64,000 nt of DNA from an uncultured Lachnospiraceae bacterium (GCA_947630025.1 CANRFZ010000006.1:1-64000), one strand, 5' to 3'. Shown: positions 38,285 to 47,347, numbered from the stretch's first letter. Numbers and translations: made by a program. Notes: generated by a model not told the origin, from the letters alone.

Positions 38285-38704
38285 ATGACAGAACGAAAAG
38301 TTTCACGGAATAAAAAACTGGCGCTGGCGCGGTATATCCGGGAGGAAAACCACGGCAACCGCCTGAAAATCAGGCAGCGGGAAAAGATTCTCTACGGAAC
38401 GGACACCCAGCCGCCCCTGTATGACAGAAACGGCAGGAGAGAGAGCGGGGCATATCAGGAAAACCCGGAGGCGGAGGAGCGCGGCATAGCGGCGCGCCCG
38501 CAGGGAACGTTCCGATACCGCATGATCCTCGCCGTTTTTCTGTTCGCCGGTTTCCTGCTCTGCGACACGGGCGGCGGCAGCGTCGGCGGCTATACGACGG
38601 ACGAAATCCAAGGCATGATCACGGAAGATACGTTCCATCTGTACGACGGCGGGGAGAACGCTATGATGGACAGTCTGGCCGGACTGCTTGATTTTGCGCG
38701 GTAG
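38285..38704 (+). CDS. Unknown single-pass membrane protein
   Basis: A 139-residue protein with a basic, tyrosine- and arginine-rich cytoplasmic half (KVSRNKKLALARYIREENHG), one membrane segment (MILAVFLFAGFLLCDTGG) and a short acidic outer tail. I do not recognise a family. ATG 38285 is chosen over an upstream in-frame ATG at 38207 because the basic region follows it directly; neither has a strong ribosome binding site. It lies 18 bp before the radical SAM gene and may be co-transcribed with it. Confidence 0.5.
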   Translation: MTERKVSRNKKLALARYIREENHGNRLKIRQREKILYGTDTQPPLYDRNGRRESGAYQENPEAEERGIAARPQGTFRYRMILAVFLFAGFLLCDTGGGSVGGYTTDEIQGMITEDTFHLYDGGENAMMDSLAGLLDFAR

Positions 38705-38722
38705 ATCGGGTATGATAGACAC

Positions 38723-40600
38723 ATGAGAAAACTGGCTTTGGATGACGATATTTTAATGCGGATAGAGAAACCGGCGCGTTACATCGGGAACGAGGTCAAC
38801 TCTGTCATGAAGGACAAGGAGCACGTGGCGGTTCGCTTCGCCATGTGCTTTCCTGACGTCTATGAGATCGGTATGTCCCATCTGGGCATCCAGATTTTGT
38901 ACGGTATGCTGAACGAGTGGAACGACGTGTGGTGCGAGCGCGTCTACTCGCCGTGGGTGGATCTGGACAGGCTGATGCGGGAAAAGCACATCCCGCTTTT
39001 TGCGCTGGAATCGCAGGAGCCCGTCAGGGACATGGATTTTCTGGGCATCACGATCCAGTACGAAATGTGTTACACGAATATTCTGCAAATCTTGGATCTG
39101 GCGCAGATCCCCCTGTCGGCCAAGGAGAGGGGCGAGGACGTTCCGATCGTGATCGGCGGCGGGCCCTGCTGCTACAATCCGGAGCCGATCGCGGAATTTT
39201 TTGATCTGTTCTATATCGGCGAGGGCGAGACGCAGTACCGCCCGCTGCTCGACTGGTATGTGGAGAACCATGCCGCCGGCGGCACGAGACACGATTTCCT
39301 GCGCGGCGCGGCGAAGATACCGGGCATCTATGTGCCGCAGTTTTATGAGGAATGCTACCGTGAGGACGGTACCGTCAGCGGGCGGAAGAAGCGGTATGAG
39401 GAGCTCCCCGACCGCATCCGCAAGGAGCTGGTGACGGATATGACGGAGGCTTACTATCCATTAAAGCCCGTGGTGCCTTTTATCAAGGTGACGCAGGATC
39501 GGGTGGTGCTGGAGATCCAGCGGGGCTGCATCCGCGGCTGCCGTTTCTGTCAGGCGGGGCAGCTCTACCGCCCGGTGCGGGAGCGCGGCGTGGAGAAGCT
39601 GAAACAGTATGCCGCGGCGCTTCTCGCCAACACGGGCCACGAGGAGATCTCGCTGAGTTCTCTCAGTTCCAGCGACTATTCCGACTTAAACGGCCTGCTG
39701 GATTTCCTGATCGACGACTGCGGCCGCAGAAAAATCAATATTTCCCTGCCTTCCCTCCGGATAGACGCTTTTTCGCTGGACGTGATGAGCAAAGTGCAGG
39801 ATGTGAAAAAGAGCAGCCTCACGTTTGCGCCGGAGGCGGGCAGCCAGCGGCTGCGGGATGTGATCAACAAGGGATTGACCGAAGAAGTCATTTTAAAAGG
39901 CGCTTCCTTAGCGTTTGCAGGCGGCTGGACGAGGGTGAAGTTGTATTTTATGCTGGGGCTTCCCACGGAGACGGAGGAAGATATCCGCGGCATCGGGGAA
40001 CTGTCCAACAAGATTGCGGCGGCCTTTTTTGAAACGGTGCCCAAGGAAAAGCGGGTAAACGGCAGGGTGCAGATCGTCGTCAGCACGTCGTTCTTTATCC
40101 CGAAGCCTTTTACGCCGTTTCAGTGGGCTCCCATGTGCACCAGAGAAGCGTTTCTGGACAAGGCGTACCTGACCAGACAGGGCATCACGGCGCAGCTCAA
40201 CCAGAAAAGCATCAAATACAACTGGCACGAGGCGGACGTAAGCGTCTTGGAGGGCGTCTTTGCCAGAGGCGACAGGCGGGTGTCGCAGGTGATCCGCAGA
40301 GCCTATGAAAAGGGGTGTCTGTTCGACTCGTGGAGCGAATATTTCCACAACGACGTATGGCTTTCCTGCTTTGCGGAATGCGGTCTGGATATCGGTTTCT
40401 ACACGACCAGAGAGCGGGCGGAGGACGAGATTTTCCCATGGGATTTCATAGACTGCGGCGTGACGAAGCCGTTTCTGCTGCGGGAGTGGAAAAAGGCGCA
40501 GGCGGGAGAGGTGTCTCCCAACTGCCGGGAACAGTGCCAAGGCTGCGGTGCCAGCCGGTTCGGTACAGGCATCTGCCCCGGCGGGGCGCAGGAAGCCTAG
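38723..40600 (+). CDS. B12-binding radical SAM protein (TIGR03960 family)
   Basis: A 625-residue radical-SAM protein. The N-terminal ~190 residues form a cobalamin-binding-like domain (MCFPDVYEIGMSHLGIQIL, VIGGGPCCYNPEPIAEFF, YIGEGE). The cluster motif CxxxCxxC is in IQRGCIRGCRFCQAGQLYRP. The C-terminus has a CxxCGA-type cysteine cluster (CREQCQGCGA). The biochemical reaction is not established. In Clostridia and relatives it stands before the TIGR03936 gene and RNase E/G, exactly as here, which suggests a role around RNA or translation. Confidence 0.9.
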   Translation: MRKLALDDDILMRIEKPARYIGNEVNSVMKDKEHVAVRFAMCFPDVYEIGMSHLGIQILYGMLNEWNDVWCERVYSPWVDLDRLMREKHIPLFALESQEPVRDMDFLGITIQYEMCYTNILQILDLAQIPLSAKERGEDVPIVIGGGPCCYNPEPIAEFFDLFYIGEGETQYRPLLDWYVENHAAGGTRHDFLRGAAKIPGIYVPQFYEECYREDGTVSGRKKRYEELPDRIRKELVTDMTEAYYPLKPVVPFIKVTQDRVVLEIQRGCIRGCRFCQAGQLYRPVRERGVEKLKQYAAALLANTGHEEISLSSLSSSDYSDLNGLLDFLIDDCGRRKINISLPSLRIDAFSLDVMSKVQDVKKSSLTFAPEAGSQRLRDVINKGLTEEVILKGASLAFAGGWTRVKLYFMLGLPTETEEDIRGIGELSNKIAAAFFETVPKEKRVNGRVQIVVSTSFFIPKPFTPFQWAPMCTREAFLDKAYLTRQGITAQLNQKSIKYNWHEADVSVLEGVFARGDRRVSQVIRRAYEKGCLFDSWSEYFHNDVWLSCFAECGLDIGFYTTRERAEDEIFPWDFIDCGVTKPFLLREWKKAQAGEVSPNCREQCQGCGASRFGTGICPGGAQEA

Positions 40601-40713
40601 AATGCCGGCAGCGCAGGCAAAGCCCGGAAAAAGACAGTCCCGCAGGACAAACAGGGCATAAAAGAAATGGGGAAGAAGATAACAGAAAGAAGATAGGGAC
40701 AGGAAACAGAGCG

Positions 40714-41418
40714 ATGAAACTGAGAATCAAATTTGCCAAGCACGGCGCGATGAAGTTTATCGGCCATCTGGATATGATGCGCTTCTTTCAGAAAGCGGTG
40801 CGGCGCGCCGGGATCGATATCAGATACTCGGAGGGGTTCAGCCCCCACCAGATCATGTCCTTCGCGGCGCCGCTGGGCGTCGGCGTCGAGAGCGACGGCG
40901 AGTACATGGATATCGAAGTCTGCTCCATGACTTCCGCCGGGGAGATCAAAGAGGCGCTGAATGGCGTTATGGTGGAGGGCGTGGAGATCCTCTCCGTCAC
41001 CGTACTGCCGGACAACGCCCGAAACGCCATGGCCAGCGTTGCGGCGGCCTCCTACCGTCTGCGGATGAAAGAGGGCGGTTTCCCGGTGGAAGATCTGGCG
41101 GACAGGCTGGCGGCTTTTTATGCGCAGCCGTCGATTCCCTATACGAAAGAGACCAAAAAGGGGCCGCAGCAGACGGATTTAAAGCCGGGCATCCGCGCGC
41201 TGCGGGCGGAGGAGGACGGCTCCGTCTCTATGCTGGTGAATGCCGGTAGCAGCGGCAATATCAAGCCGGCGGCGGTGTGGGAGGCGTTCTGTGACTATGC
41301 AGGCTGCGACATCCCGTTGTCGGCCTGTCTGCTCACCAGACTGGAAACTTATACGGAGACTGCGGGGGAAGACGGAAGCCGTCTGACCGCGCTGTCGGAT
41401 GTGGGGGCTGCCGAATGA
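40714..41418 (+). CDS. TIGR03936 family radical-SAM-associated protein (DUF2344)
   Basis: A 234-residue partner of the preceding radical SAM protein. Family strings at the N-terminus are LRIKFAKHGAMKFIGHLDMM and RYSEGFSPHQIMSFAAPLGVG. It has no cluster cysteines of its own. In some genomes the two are fused, supporting a shared function. ATG 40714 has AGGAAAC upstream; the longer frame to 40315 would overlap the previous gene deeply. Its stop overlaps the RNase E/G start by 4 bp (ATGA). Confidence 0.88.
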   Translation: MKLRIKFAKHGAMKFIGHLDMMRFFQKAVRRAGIDIRYSEGFSPHQIMSFAAPLGVGVESDGEYMDIEVCSMTSAGEIKEALNGVMVEGVEILSVTVLPDNARNAMASVAAASYRLRMKEGGFPVEDLADRLAAFYAQPSIPYTKETKKGPQQTDLKPGIRALRAEEDGSVSMLVNAGSSGNIKPAAVWEAFCDYAGCDIPLSACLLTRLETYTETAGEDGSRLTALSDVGAAE

Positions 41419-42755
41419 CTTCCGAAAAAGGCAAAATTATCATCCTGCAGTTTAACGGCAGACTGCTCTCGCTGCTGCTGCGGGACAACAGGATTCTGTC
41501 CGCACAGGTGCACAGAAAGACCGGCCACGCCGTCGGAGACATCTATCTCGGCAGGGTGCAGAAGATTTCCGAAAATATCGGCGCGGCGTTTGTGGATCTG
41601 GGGCAGGGTTATCTGACATTCCTGTCATTATCTGAGGCCAAATACGCCATGCCCGCCAACCGCAGGCCGGACGGCAGACTGAAAGCCGGGGACGAGCTGG
41701 CGGTGCAGATCGTCAAGGAGCCCATCAAGACCAAGCTGGCCGGCGTCACGTCCAGACTGTCGCTGGCGGGGAAATACGCGGTGGCTGAGACGGCGTCGCC
41801 CGCTGCGGCCCACGGGCAGGGCAGGGCTTTGGCCGCGCCGGTGCGCGTCTCCTCGAAGCTCCCCCGCAGACAACAGGACGGCTTCCGGGCGTCGGAGGAG
41901 CTTAGGCGGATCGCGGAGGACAACGGCTGCTGCCTGACGGTGCGCACCAACGCCGGCGGGCTGGAAGATTGGACGCCGCTATTGGCGGAGGCCGGTGAGC
42001 TGGCGGCGCAGCTGTCGCATATCGTGGAGACGGCGGGCAGCCGCACCTGTTATAGCTGCCTGCGCCGGGAGAAACCGGAATATATCCACTTCGTCGAGAA
42101 CAGTTATACCTCGGAATATGACGAAGTCGTGACGGATCTTCCGGAGATCTGTCAGGAACTGCGGGAACACTTCTCGGGAAGCGGCCTGCCGGTTCGTCTC
42201 TACGAGGACGCGATGCTCCCGCTCTATAAACTGTACTCCGTGGAGACGCGCATTCAGGAGCTTCTGGACAGGAAGGTCTGGCTGCGCTCCGGCGGCTATC
42301 TGGTAATCGAGCCGACGGAGGCGCTGGTTTCCATCGACGTCAACAGCGGCAAGTACGAGCACGGACGGGAGCAGGAGGCGGCCTATCTGCAGGTCAATCG
42401 GGAGGCGGCGCAGATGATCGCCCTCCAGCTGCGGGCGCGGAATCTGTCCGGCATGATTCTGGTGGACTTCATCAATATGAAAAAAGCCGAGAACAACAGG
42501 CAGCTTATGGAATACCTGAAATCTTTGCTGCAGAAGGACAGTGTTCCCGCCGAAGTCGTGGACATGACGGCGCTGGGGTTGGTGGAGATCACGAGGAAGA
42601 AAGTGAATCCCAGTTTCCGGGAACAGTATTTCGCGCTACGGGATGAGGAGCAGCGTGAACCGTCACGCCAAGGCGCTGATTTTAGAATGGAGAAGAAAGA
42701 TGCAGCTTCTGAAAATGGAAAAGGTCAAGGACGGCAGATATCTGAAAAATTATGA
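41415..42755 (+). CDS. rng: Ribonuclease E/G family protein
   Basis: Endoribonuclease of the RNase G type, 446 residues. An S1-like region (GDIYLGRVQKISENIGAAFV, FLSLSEAKYA) interrupted by an insertion is followed by the catalytic core with metal-binding aspartates in SIDVNSGKYE and ILVDFINMKK. The cysteine pair of the zinc-link expected soon after the segment GLVEITRKKVNPSFREQY is missing; the protein ends in a charged tail. Tetramer formation through zinc is therefore doubtful. It overlaps the Nudix gene by 56 bp. Confidence 0.9.
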   Translation: MTSEKGKIIILQFNGRLLSLLLRDNRILSAQVHRKTGHAVGDIYLGRVQKISENIGAAFVDLGQGYLTFLSLSEAKYAMPANRRPDGRLKAGDELAVQIVKEPIKTKLAGVTSRLSLAGKYAVAETASPAAAHGQGRALAAPVRVSSKLPRRQQDGFRASEELRRIAEDNGCCLTVRTNAGGLEDWTPLLAEAGELAAQLSHIVETAGSRTCYSCLRREKPEYIHFVENSYTSEYDEVVTDLPEICQELREHFSGSGLPVRLYEDAMLPLYKLYSVETRIQELLDRKVWLRSGGYLVIEPTEALVSIDVNSGKYEHGREQEAAYLQVNREAAQMIALQLRARNLSGMILVDFINMKKAENNRQLMEYLKSLLQKDSVPAEVVDMTALGLVEITRKKVNPSFREQYFALRDEEQREPSRQGADFRMEKKDAASENGKGQGRQISEKL

Positions 42756-43251
42756 ACTCACCTATCTGAACAAGGCGGGGCGGGAGAAAAAGTTTGAGAT
42801 CGTCAGCCATAGCGAGATCCCCGGCCCGGAGGCGCTGGGACAGCATATCAGCGGCGTGTCGATCGTGGCGTACCATGGGGACAAGATGCTGCTGCTGCGG
42901 GAGTTCCGTATGGGCGTCAACCGTTTTATCTACAATCTCTGCGCCGGCATGATCAATCAGGGCGAGTCGCTGGAGGAGTGCATCCAGCGGGAGCTCTACG
43001 AGGAGACCGGGCTGCAGGTCAAGAAGATTCTCGCCATCCTGCCGCCTTCTTACGCGGCGGTGGCATTGTCCGACGTCAAAACGCAGGTCGCGTTCGTGGA
43101 GGCCGAGGGCGTCTTTGAAGACCACACTTCGGACAACGAGCAGATCACCGCGCGGTTTTATGACAGGGAGGAAGTGCGGGAGCTTTTGGAAACGGAAGAA
43201 TTCAGCTCCAGAGCGCAGGTTGCGGCGTACTTTTTTTGCAAAAAAGATTGA
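42700..43251 (+). CDS. Nudix hydrolase, ADP-ribose pyrophosphatase-like
   Basis: A 183-residue hydrolase of nucleoside-diphosphate-linked compounds. The Nudix box is complete: G, five residues, E, seven residues, then RELYEETGL. The surrounding FRMGVNRFIYNLCAGMIN and the length resemble ADP-ribose pyrophosphatases. ATG 42700 has GGAGAAG 5 bp upstream and lies inside the RNase gene; the frame upstream to 42643 has no start signal. The promoter of the L21 operon overlaps the end of the gene. Confidence 0.9.
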   Translation: MQLLKMEKVKDGRYLKNYELTYLNKAGREKKFEIVSHSEIPGPEALGQHISGVSIVAYHGDKMLLLREFRMGVNRFIYNLCAGMINQGESLEECIQRELYEETGLQVKKILAILPPSYAAVALSDVKTQVAFVEAEGVFEDHTSDNEQITARFYDREEVRELLETEEFSSRAQVAAYFFCKKD

Positions 43252-43276
43252 CAAACACCCCTAAAACGGTTATGAT
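43248..43276 (+). promoter_or_regulatory. Promoter of the rplU-prp-rpmA operon
   Basis: Perfect TTGACA at 43248-43253 and TATGAT at 43271-43276 with a 17-bp spacer. The -35 overlaps the Nudix stop codon. Confidence 0.85.
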
Positions 43277-43282
43277 ACTTGA

Positions 43283-43399
43283 GTATGCCGCATAGCGAGG
43301 TATAAGTATGCGCGGGAGCACATTTCCGGAGTCGTCTCCAAGCCGCATCACCGAAGCCAGCGAGTAAATGGACTTATGTCCATGAATGGGAGGTGCCTT
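43283..43399 (+). promoter_or_regulatory. L21 leader region (ribosomal protein autoregulation)
   Basis: The 5' untranslated region between the promoter and rplU is about 115 nt and includes a perfect hairpin ATGGAC-TTAT-GTCCAT at 43368-43383 just before the GGGAGGTG ribosome binding site. Position and length fit the L21 leader known from Firmicutes; I identify it from context, not from a covariance match. Confidence 0.6.
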
Positions 43400-43705
43400 A
43401 TGTACGCAATTATTGCAACAGGTGGAAAGCAGTACAAAGTTTCCGAGGGAGACGAGATCAGGATCGAAAAACTGGACGTCGAAGTCGGCGCTTCTGTCAC
43501 GTTCGACCAAGTGATAGCTGTCAGCGATAAGGAGCTTAAAGTTGCAGGCGACGTTGCCAATGCAACCGTTACGGGAACCGTTACCAATCAGGGTAAGGGC
43601 CGTAAGATTATCGTTTACAAGTACAAGAGAAAAACCGGTTATCACAAAAAGAACGGCCACAGACAAGCATACACTCAGGTCAAGATTGACAAGATCAACG
43701 CATAG
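43400..43705 (+). CDS. rplU: 50S ribosomal protein L21
   Basis: A 101-residue ribosomal protein starting MYAIIATGGKQYKVSEGD, with KGRKIIVYKYKRKTGYHKK and GHRQAYTQVKI at the C-terminus, all diagnostic for bL21. A strong GGGAGGTG lies 5 bp before the ATG. It heads the operon rplU-prp-rpmA. Confidence 0.98.
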   Translation: MYAIIATGGKQYKVSEGDEIRIEKLDVEVGASVTFDQVIAVSDKELKVAGDVANATVTGTVTNQGKGRKIIVYKYKRKTGYHKKNGHRQAYTQVKIDKINA

Positions 43706-43726
43706 GGTTTATGCAAAAGGTGTGGG

Positions 43727-44059
43727 ATGACCAAGATCACATTCTATAAAACAAAGGCAGGGCTTTACCGCGGTTTTAAATGCGACGGACACAGCGGTTA
43801 CGCCCGCAGGGGCGAAGATATCGTCTGCGCAGCCGTTTCGGTGCTGGTGATCAACACCGTCAATTCACTGGAACAGATCGCTGTAGAGCCGATGGAAGTA
43901 AACGCGGACGAGGAGAGCGGAACGGTGGAATGCCGTTTCACCGCGCCGAAGGTCGGCGAAGCCGCCCGGGTGCTGCTGGATTCTCTGGCCCTTGGCCTTG
44001 CCCGGATCGCAGATGAGTACGGGAACCAATACTGTAGATTAACATTTGAGGAGGTGTGA
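43727..44059 (+). CDS. prp: Ribosomal-processing cysteine protease Prp
   Basis: A 110-residue protease that trims the N-terminal extension of ribosomal protein L27 in Firmicutes and relatives. The catalytic dyad is visible: His in CDGHSGYAR and Cys in [11 protein letters not shown]. It lies between rplU and rpmA as in other Firmicutes, and its substrate site is present in the next gene. Confidence 0.93.
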   Translation: MTKITFYKTKAGLYRGFKCDGHSGYARRGEDIVCAAVSVLVINTVNSLEQIAVEPMEVNADEESGTVECRFTAPKVGEAARVLLDSLALGLARIADEYGNQYCRLTFEEV

Positions 44060-44063
44060 TACC

Positions 44064-44348
44064 ATGTTGAATATGAACCTTCAGTTTTTTGCTCATAAGA
44101 AGGGAGTCGGTTCCACCAAGAACGGACGTGACTCCGAATCCAAGAGACTGGGTGCAAAGAGAGCTGACGGACAGTTTGTAAAGGCAGGTAACATTTTATA
44201 CAGGCAGCGCGGAACCAAGATCCATCCCGGCGTGAACGTGGGGAGAGGCGGCGACGATACGTTGTTTGCGAAAGTGGACGGCGTGCTCCGCTTTGAGAGA
44301 AAAGGCAGAGACAAGAAACAGGCTTCCGTGTATCCTGTAGAGAAATAA
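44064..44348 (+). CDS. rpmA: 50S ribosomal protein L27
   Basis: A 94-residue bL27. The N-terminus [20 protein letters not shown] carries the Firmicute extension with the Prp cleavage site between LQFF and AHKKG, so the mature protein should begin AHKKG, exposing the tail near the peptidyl-transferase centre. GGAGGTG lies 8 bp before ATG 44064; the Prp stop codon is just upstream. A terminator follows. Confidence 0.98.
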   Translation: MLNMNLQFFAHKKGVGSTKNGRDSESKRLGAKRADGQFVKAGNILYRQRGTKIHPGVNVGRGGDDTLFAKVDGVLRFERKGRDKKQASVYPVEK

Positions 44349-44361
44349 AACGACTGATGCG

Positions 44362-44394
44362 GGCTTCGGACATTTCGGTGTCCGGAGCCTTTTT
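44362..44394 (+). terminator. Terminator after rpmA
   Basis: GGCTTCGGACA and TGTCCGGAGCC pair over 11 bp with one G-U and a 6-nt loop, followed by TTTTT. Confidence 0.9.
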
Positions 44395-44510
44395 CAGATA
44401 CCCGCATAGACGGGCCGGATGCCCGCAGAATGTAGAAGATAGATAGACCTATAAACATACAGACATAGGCGAGGGCGGATGCGGGCGGGCCGAATGGAAG
44501 CAGGTGGAAT

Positions 44511-45797
44511 ATGTTTGCGGATCGAGCGAAGATCTATGTGAGGAGCGGGAAAGGCGGCGACGGCCATGTGTCCTTTTACCGTGAAAAATATGTGCCCAAT
44601 GGCGGGCCGGACGGCGGCGACGGCGGGAAGGGCGGCGACGTGTACTTTGAAGTGGACGACGGCCTGAATACGCTGGTGGACTTCCGTCATGTACTGAAGT
44701 ACGCGGCGGGCGACGGCGAAAACGGCAAAAAGCGCAACTGCGCCGGCAAGAACGGCGAGGACATCGTGATCAAAGTGCCGCCCGGAACGGTCATCAAGGA
44801 AGCGGAAAGCGGCAAGGTAATCACCGATATGTCCGGCACAAACCGCAGGGTACTGCTGTTAAAGGGCGGCAGAGGCGGCAGCGGCAACCAGCACTACGCC
44901 ACCAGCACGATGCAGGCGCCCAGATACGCGCAGCCCGGCAAACCGGCGCAGGAGCTGGAACTGCTGCTGGAGTTAAAGGTGATTGCCGACGTAGGGCTGG
45001 TAGGGTTTCCCAATGTCGGGAAATCCACGTTTCTGTCCAAAGTGACCAACGCCCGGCCCAAGATCGCCAACTATCACTTTACGACGTTAAATCCCAACCT
45101 CGGCGTCGTGGACTTAGAGGACGCCAAAGGATTTGTGATCGCGGATATTCCCGGCCTGATCGAAGGCGCCTCGGAGGGCGTCGGGCTGGGGCACGAGTTT
45201 CTGCGGCATATCGAGCGCACCCGGCTGATCGTGCATATCGTGGACGCGGCCTCCACCGAAGGGCGTGATCCCGTGGAGGACATCTACGCCATCAACCGGG
45301 AGCTGGAGGCTTACAACCCGGAGATTGCCGCCAGACCGCAGATCATCGCCGCCAACAAGACCGATATGATCTATGGAGACGACGATCCCGTAGGCAGAAT
45401 CCGGGACGAATTTGCAGACAAAGGCATTCCGGTCTATCCGATCTCCGCCATCAGCGGCAAAGGGCTGCGGGAGTTATTGTACGCCATCAGCCGCCGGCTG
45501 GAGGAGCTGCCCCCGGAGCCGGTCGTATTCGAGCAGGAGTATTTTCCGGAAGACCACCGCGCCGATGGGGAGGAGCCGTTTACGGTTGTCTATGACGAGG
45601 CGGAGGACGTCTACGTGGTGGAAGGCCCCCGCATCGAGAAGATGTTGTCGTATACGAATCTGGAGTCCGAGAAGGGCTTTAAGTTCTTTCAGGATTTCCT
45701 AAAGGAAAACGGCATTTTGGCGCAGCTTGTGGCGCTGGGGATTCAGGAGGGCAGTACGGTCAGAATGTACGGGCTGGCCTTTGACTATTACAAATAA
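44511..45797 (+). CDS. obgE: GTPase Obg
   Basis: Ribosome-associated GTPase of late 50S assembly and stress signalling, 428 residues. The glycine-rich Obg fold (VRSGKGGDGHVSFYREKYVP, then GGPDGGDGGKGGD) occupies the first ~158 residues. The G domain has G1 GFPNVGKST, G3 ADIPGLIEGAS and G4 ANKTD. A C-terminal OCT domain (VYVVEGPRIEKMLSYTNLES) completes the Gram-positive form. It begins 163 bp after rpmA and starts the yhbY-nadD-yqeK-rsfS run. Confidence 0.97.
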   Translation: MFADRAKIYVRSGKGGDGHVSFYREKYVPNGGPDGGDGGKGGDVYFEVDDGLNTLVDFRHVLKYAAGDGENGKKRNCAGKNGEDIVIKVPPGTVIKEAESGKVITDMSGTNRRVLLLKGGRGGSGNQHYATSTMQAPRYAQPGKPAQELELLLELKVIADVGLVGFPNVGKSTFLSKVTNARPKIANYHFTTLNPNLGVVDLEDAKGFVIADIPGLIEGASEGVGLGHEFLRHIERTRLIVHIVDAASTEGRDPVEDIYAINRELEAYNPEIAARPQIIAANKTDMIYGDDDPVGRIRDEFADKGIPVYPISAISGKGLRELLYAISRRLEELPPEPVVFEQEYFPEDHRADGEEPFTVVYDEAEDVYVVEGPRIEKMLSYTNLESEKGFKFFQDFLKENGILAQLVALGIQEGSTVRMYGLAFDYYK

Positions 45798-45817
45798 AAA
45801 GGAATACGAGGTATTTT

Positions 45818-46117
45818 ATGACAAGCAAACAGAGGGCCTATTTAAAGAGTCTGGCGAGCGTTCTGGCGCCCGTCACCCAGGTGGGCAAAGCCGGCGTCAC
45901 GCCGGAATTTGTCACCTCCGTCGAGGAGGCGTTCCACACGAAGGAGTTGATTAAGATCGCCGTGCTGAAAAACTGTCCGGAGGAGCCCGCCGGAATCGCA
46001 GAGACGGTCGCGGAGCGCACCCACTCTCAGGTGGTGCAGGTGATCGGCAGGAAGATCGTCCTGTATAAGCCGGACAAAAAGAAACCGCAGATTATACTGC
46101 CGAGGGAGAAGGCGTAG
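45818..46117 (+). CDS. yhbY: CRM-domain RNA-binding protein YhbY
   Basis: A 99-residue ribosome-assembly-associated RNA-binding protein with a single CRM domain. The signature strings are TSKQRAYLKSLA, TQVGKAGVTPEFV and the conserved GRKIVLYKP near the C-terminus. It follows obgE after 20 bp and nadD starts right after its stop. Confidence 0.95.
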   Translation: MTSKQRAYLKSLASVLAPVTQVGKAGVTPEFVTSVEEAFHTKELIKIAVLKNCPEEPAGIAETVAERTHSQVVQVIGRKIVLYKPDKKKPQIILPREKA

Positions 46118-46118
46118 T

Positions 46119-46721
46119 TTGAAAAAGACAGGAATCATGGGCGGCACATTCAATCCGATCCACAACGGGCATCTGGCGCTGGCACAGGCGGCGCTCAGAC
46201 AGTATGCGCTGGAGGAAGTCCTCTTTGTGCCCTGCGGCCAGCCGTATATGAAAGATCCGCTTAGCATCGCGCCCTGCGGCGACAGAGTCCGCATGACGGC
46301 GCTGGCCATCAGCGGGCAGCCCGCGTTCCGGCTCTCGACGATCGAGGCGGACAGTGCCGGCGACACCTACACGTATCAGACGCTGGAACGGCTCCGCAGG
46401 GACAATCCCGACGAAGATTACTACTTTATCATGGGGGCCGACAGCCTTTTTCATATCACGGAATGGAAGTGCCCGGAGCGGATTTTTGCCGCCTGCCATA
46501 TTCTGGCTGCCACGCGGAACGGCAGGACGGAAGATGACATGAGGGAGCAGCTCCACCGTCTGGAACGCGCCTATCACGCCGACGTGCGGCTGCTTCAGAT
46601 GGACGCCGTTCCCGTTTCCTCGACGGAGATCCGCCGCAGGATCGCGGCGGGAGAGCCGGTAGACGGAGAGCTGCCGGAGGCGGTGGCAGATTATATCAGA
46701 GAGAAGGGATTGTACCGATGA
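46119..46721 (+). CDS. nadD: Nicotinate-nucleotide adenylyltransferase
   Basis: Forms deamido-NAD from nicotinate mononucleotide and ATP. Nucleotidyltransferase motifs are GIMGGTFNPIHNGHL at the N-terminus and PVSSTEIRRRI near the C-terminus, with FIMGADSLFHITEWK between them. The start is TTG 46119, directly after the yhbY stop, with GGGAGAAGG a few bases upstream. The 3' end overlaps yqeK by 4 bp. Confidence 0.95.
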   Translation: MKKTGIMGGTFNPIHNGHLALAQAALRQYALEEVLFVPCGQPYMKDPLSIAPCGDRVRMTALAISGQPAFRLSTIEADSAGDTYTYQTLERLRRDNPDEDYYFIMGADSLFHITEWKCPERIFAACHILAATRNGRTEDDMREQLHRLERAYHADVRLLQMDAVPVSSTEIRRRIAAGEPVDGELPEAVADYIREKGLYR

Positions 46722-47347
46722 AGCTGCCGGAGCTTGCATGGTTGCGAAAGCAGATGAAAAAGGAACTGGAACCCGCCCGGTACGAGCATACGCTGGGCGT
46801 GGCATATACGGCTGCGAATCTGGCCACCGTGCACGGCGCGGATGTGCAGAAGGCGCTGACCGCCGGGATGCTCCACGACTGTACCAAGTGCCTGAGCCAC
46901 AAGAAACAGCTTATTCTGTGCGACAAGCATCAGTTTGCGTTGTCTGAGATGGAACGGGCCGAGGGTTCGCCGTTACTACACGCCAAGTCCGGGTGCGTGC
47001 AGGCCCGCGTCAAATACGGCGTCACGGACGAAGATATCTTAAATGCCATCTGTTATCACACCACCGGCAGGCCGGATATGAGTCTGCTGGAAAAGATCAT
47101 CTACACGGCGGACTACCTGGAGCCGGGCCGCCGCCATGCGAAGCGCACCGGCAGGGAGGAGGCCGGCGACAGGCTGACGCAGATCCGCCGGGAGGCGTTT
47201 CGGGATATCGACGAGGCGCTGCGCGACATTCTCTCCGATACGCTGGCGTATCTGGAAAATAAGAAGATCGATCTGATGACAAAGAGCACTTATGATTTTT
47301 ATATGCGGATGCAGGGAAAGGACAGGGGAGACACGTATGAACAGTGA
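46718..47347 (+). CDS. yqeK: HD-domain dinucleotide hydrolase YqeK
   Basis: Predicted Ap4A-type (bis(5'-nucleosyl) tetraphosphate) hydrolase, symmetric cleaving, 209 residues. HD-domain metal ligands are seen in RYEHTLGVAYTA, in GMLHDCTKCL and in AICYHTTGRPDMS, with YTADYLEPGR further on. It is translationally coupled to nadD (ATGA overlap), the standard Firmicute arrangement, and its end overlaps rsfS by 11 bp. Confidence 0.94.
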   Translation: MKLPELAWLRKQMKKELEPARYEHTLGVAYTAANLATVHGADVQKALTAGMLHDCTKCLSHKKQLILCDKHQFALSEMERAEGSPLLHAKSGCVQARVKYGVTDEDILNAICYHTTGRPDMSLLEKIIYTADYLEPGRRHAKRTGREEAGDRLTQIRREAFRDIDEALRDILSDTLAYLENKKIDLMTKSTYDFYMRMQGKDRGDTYEQ

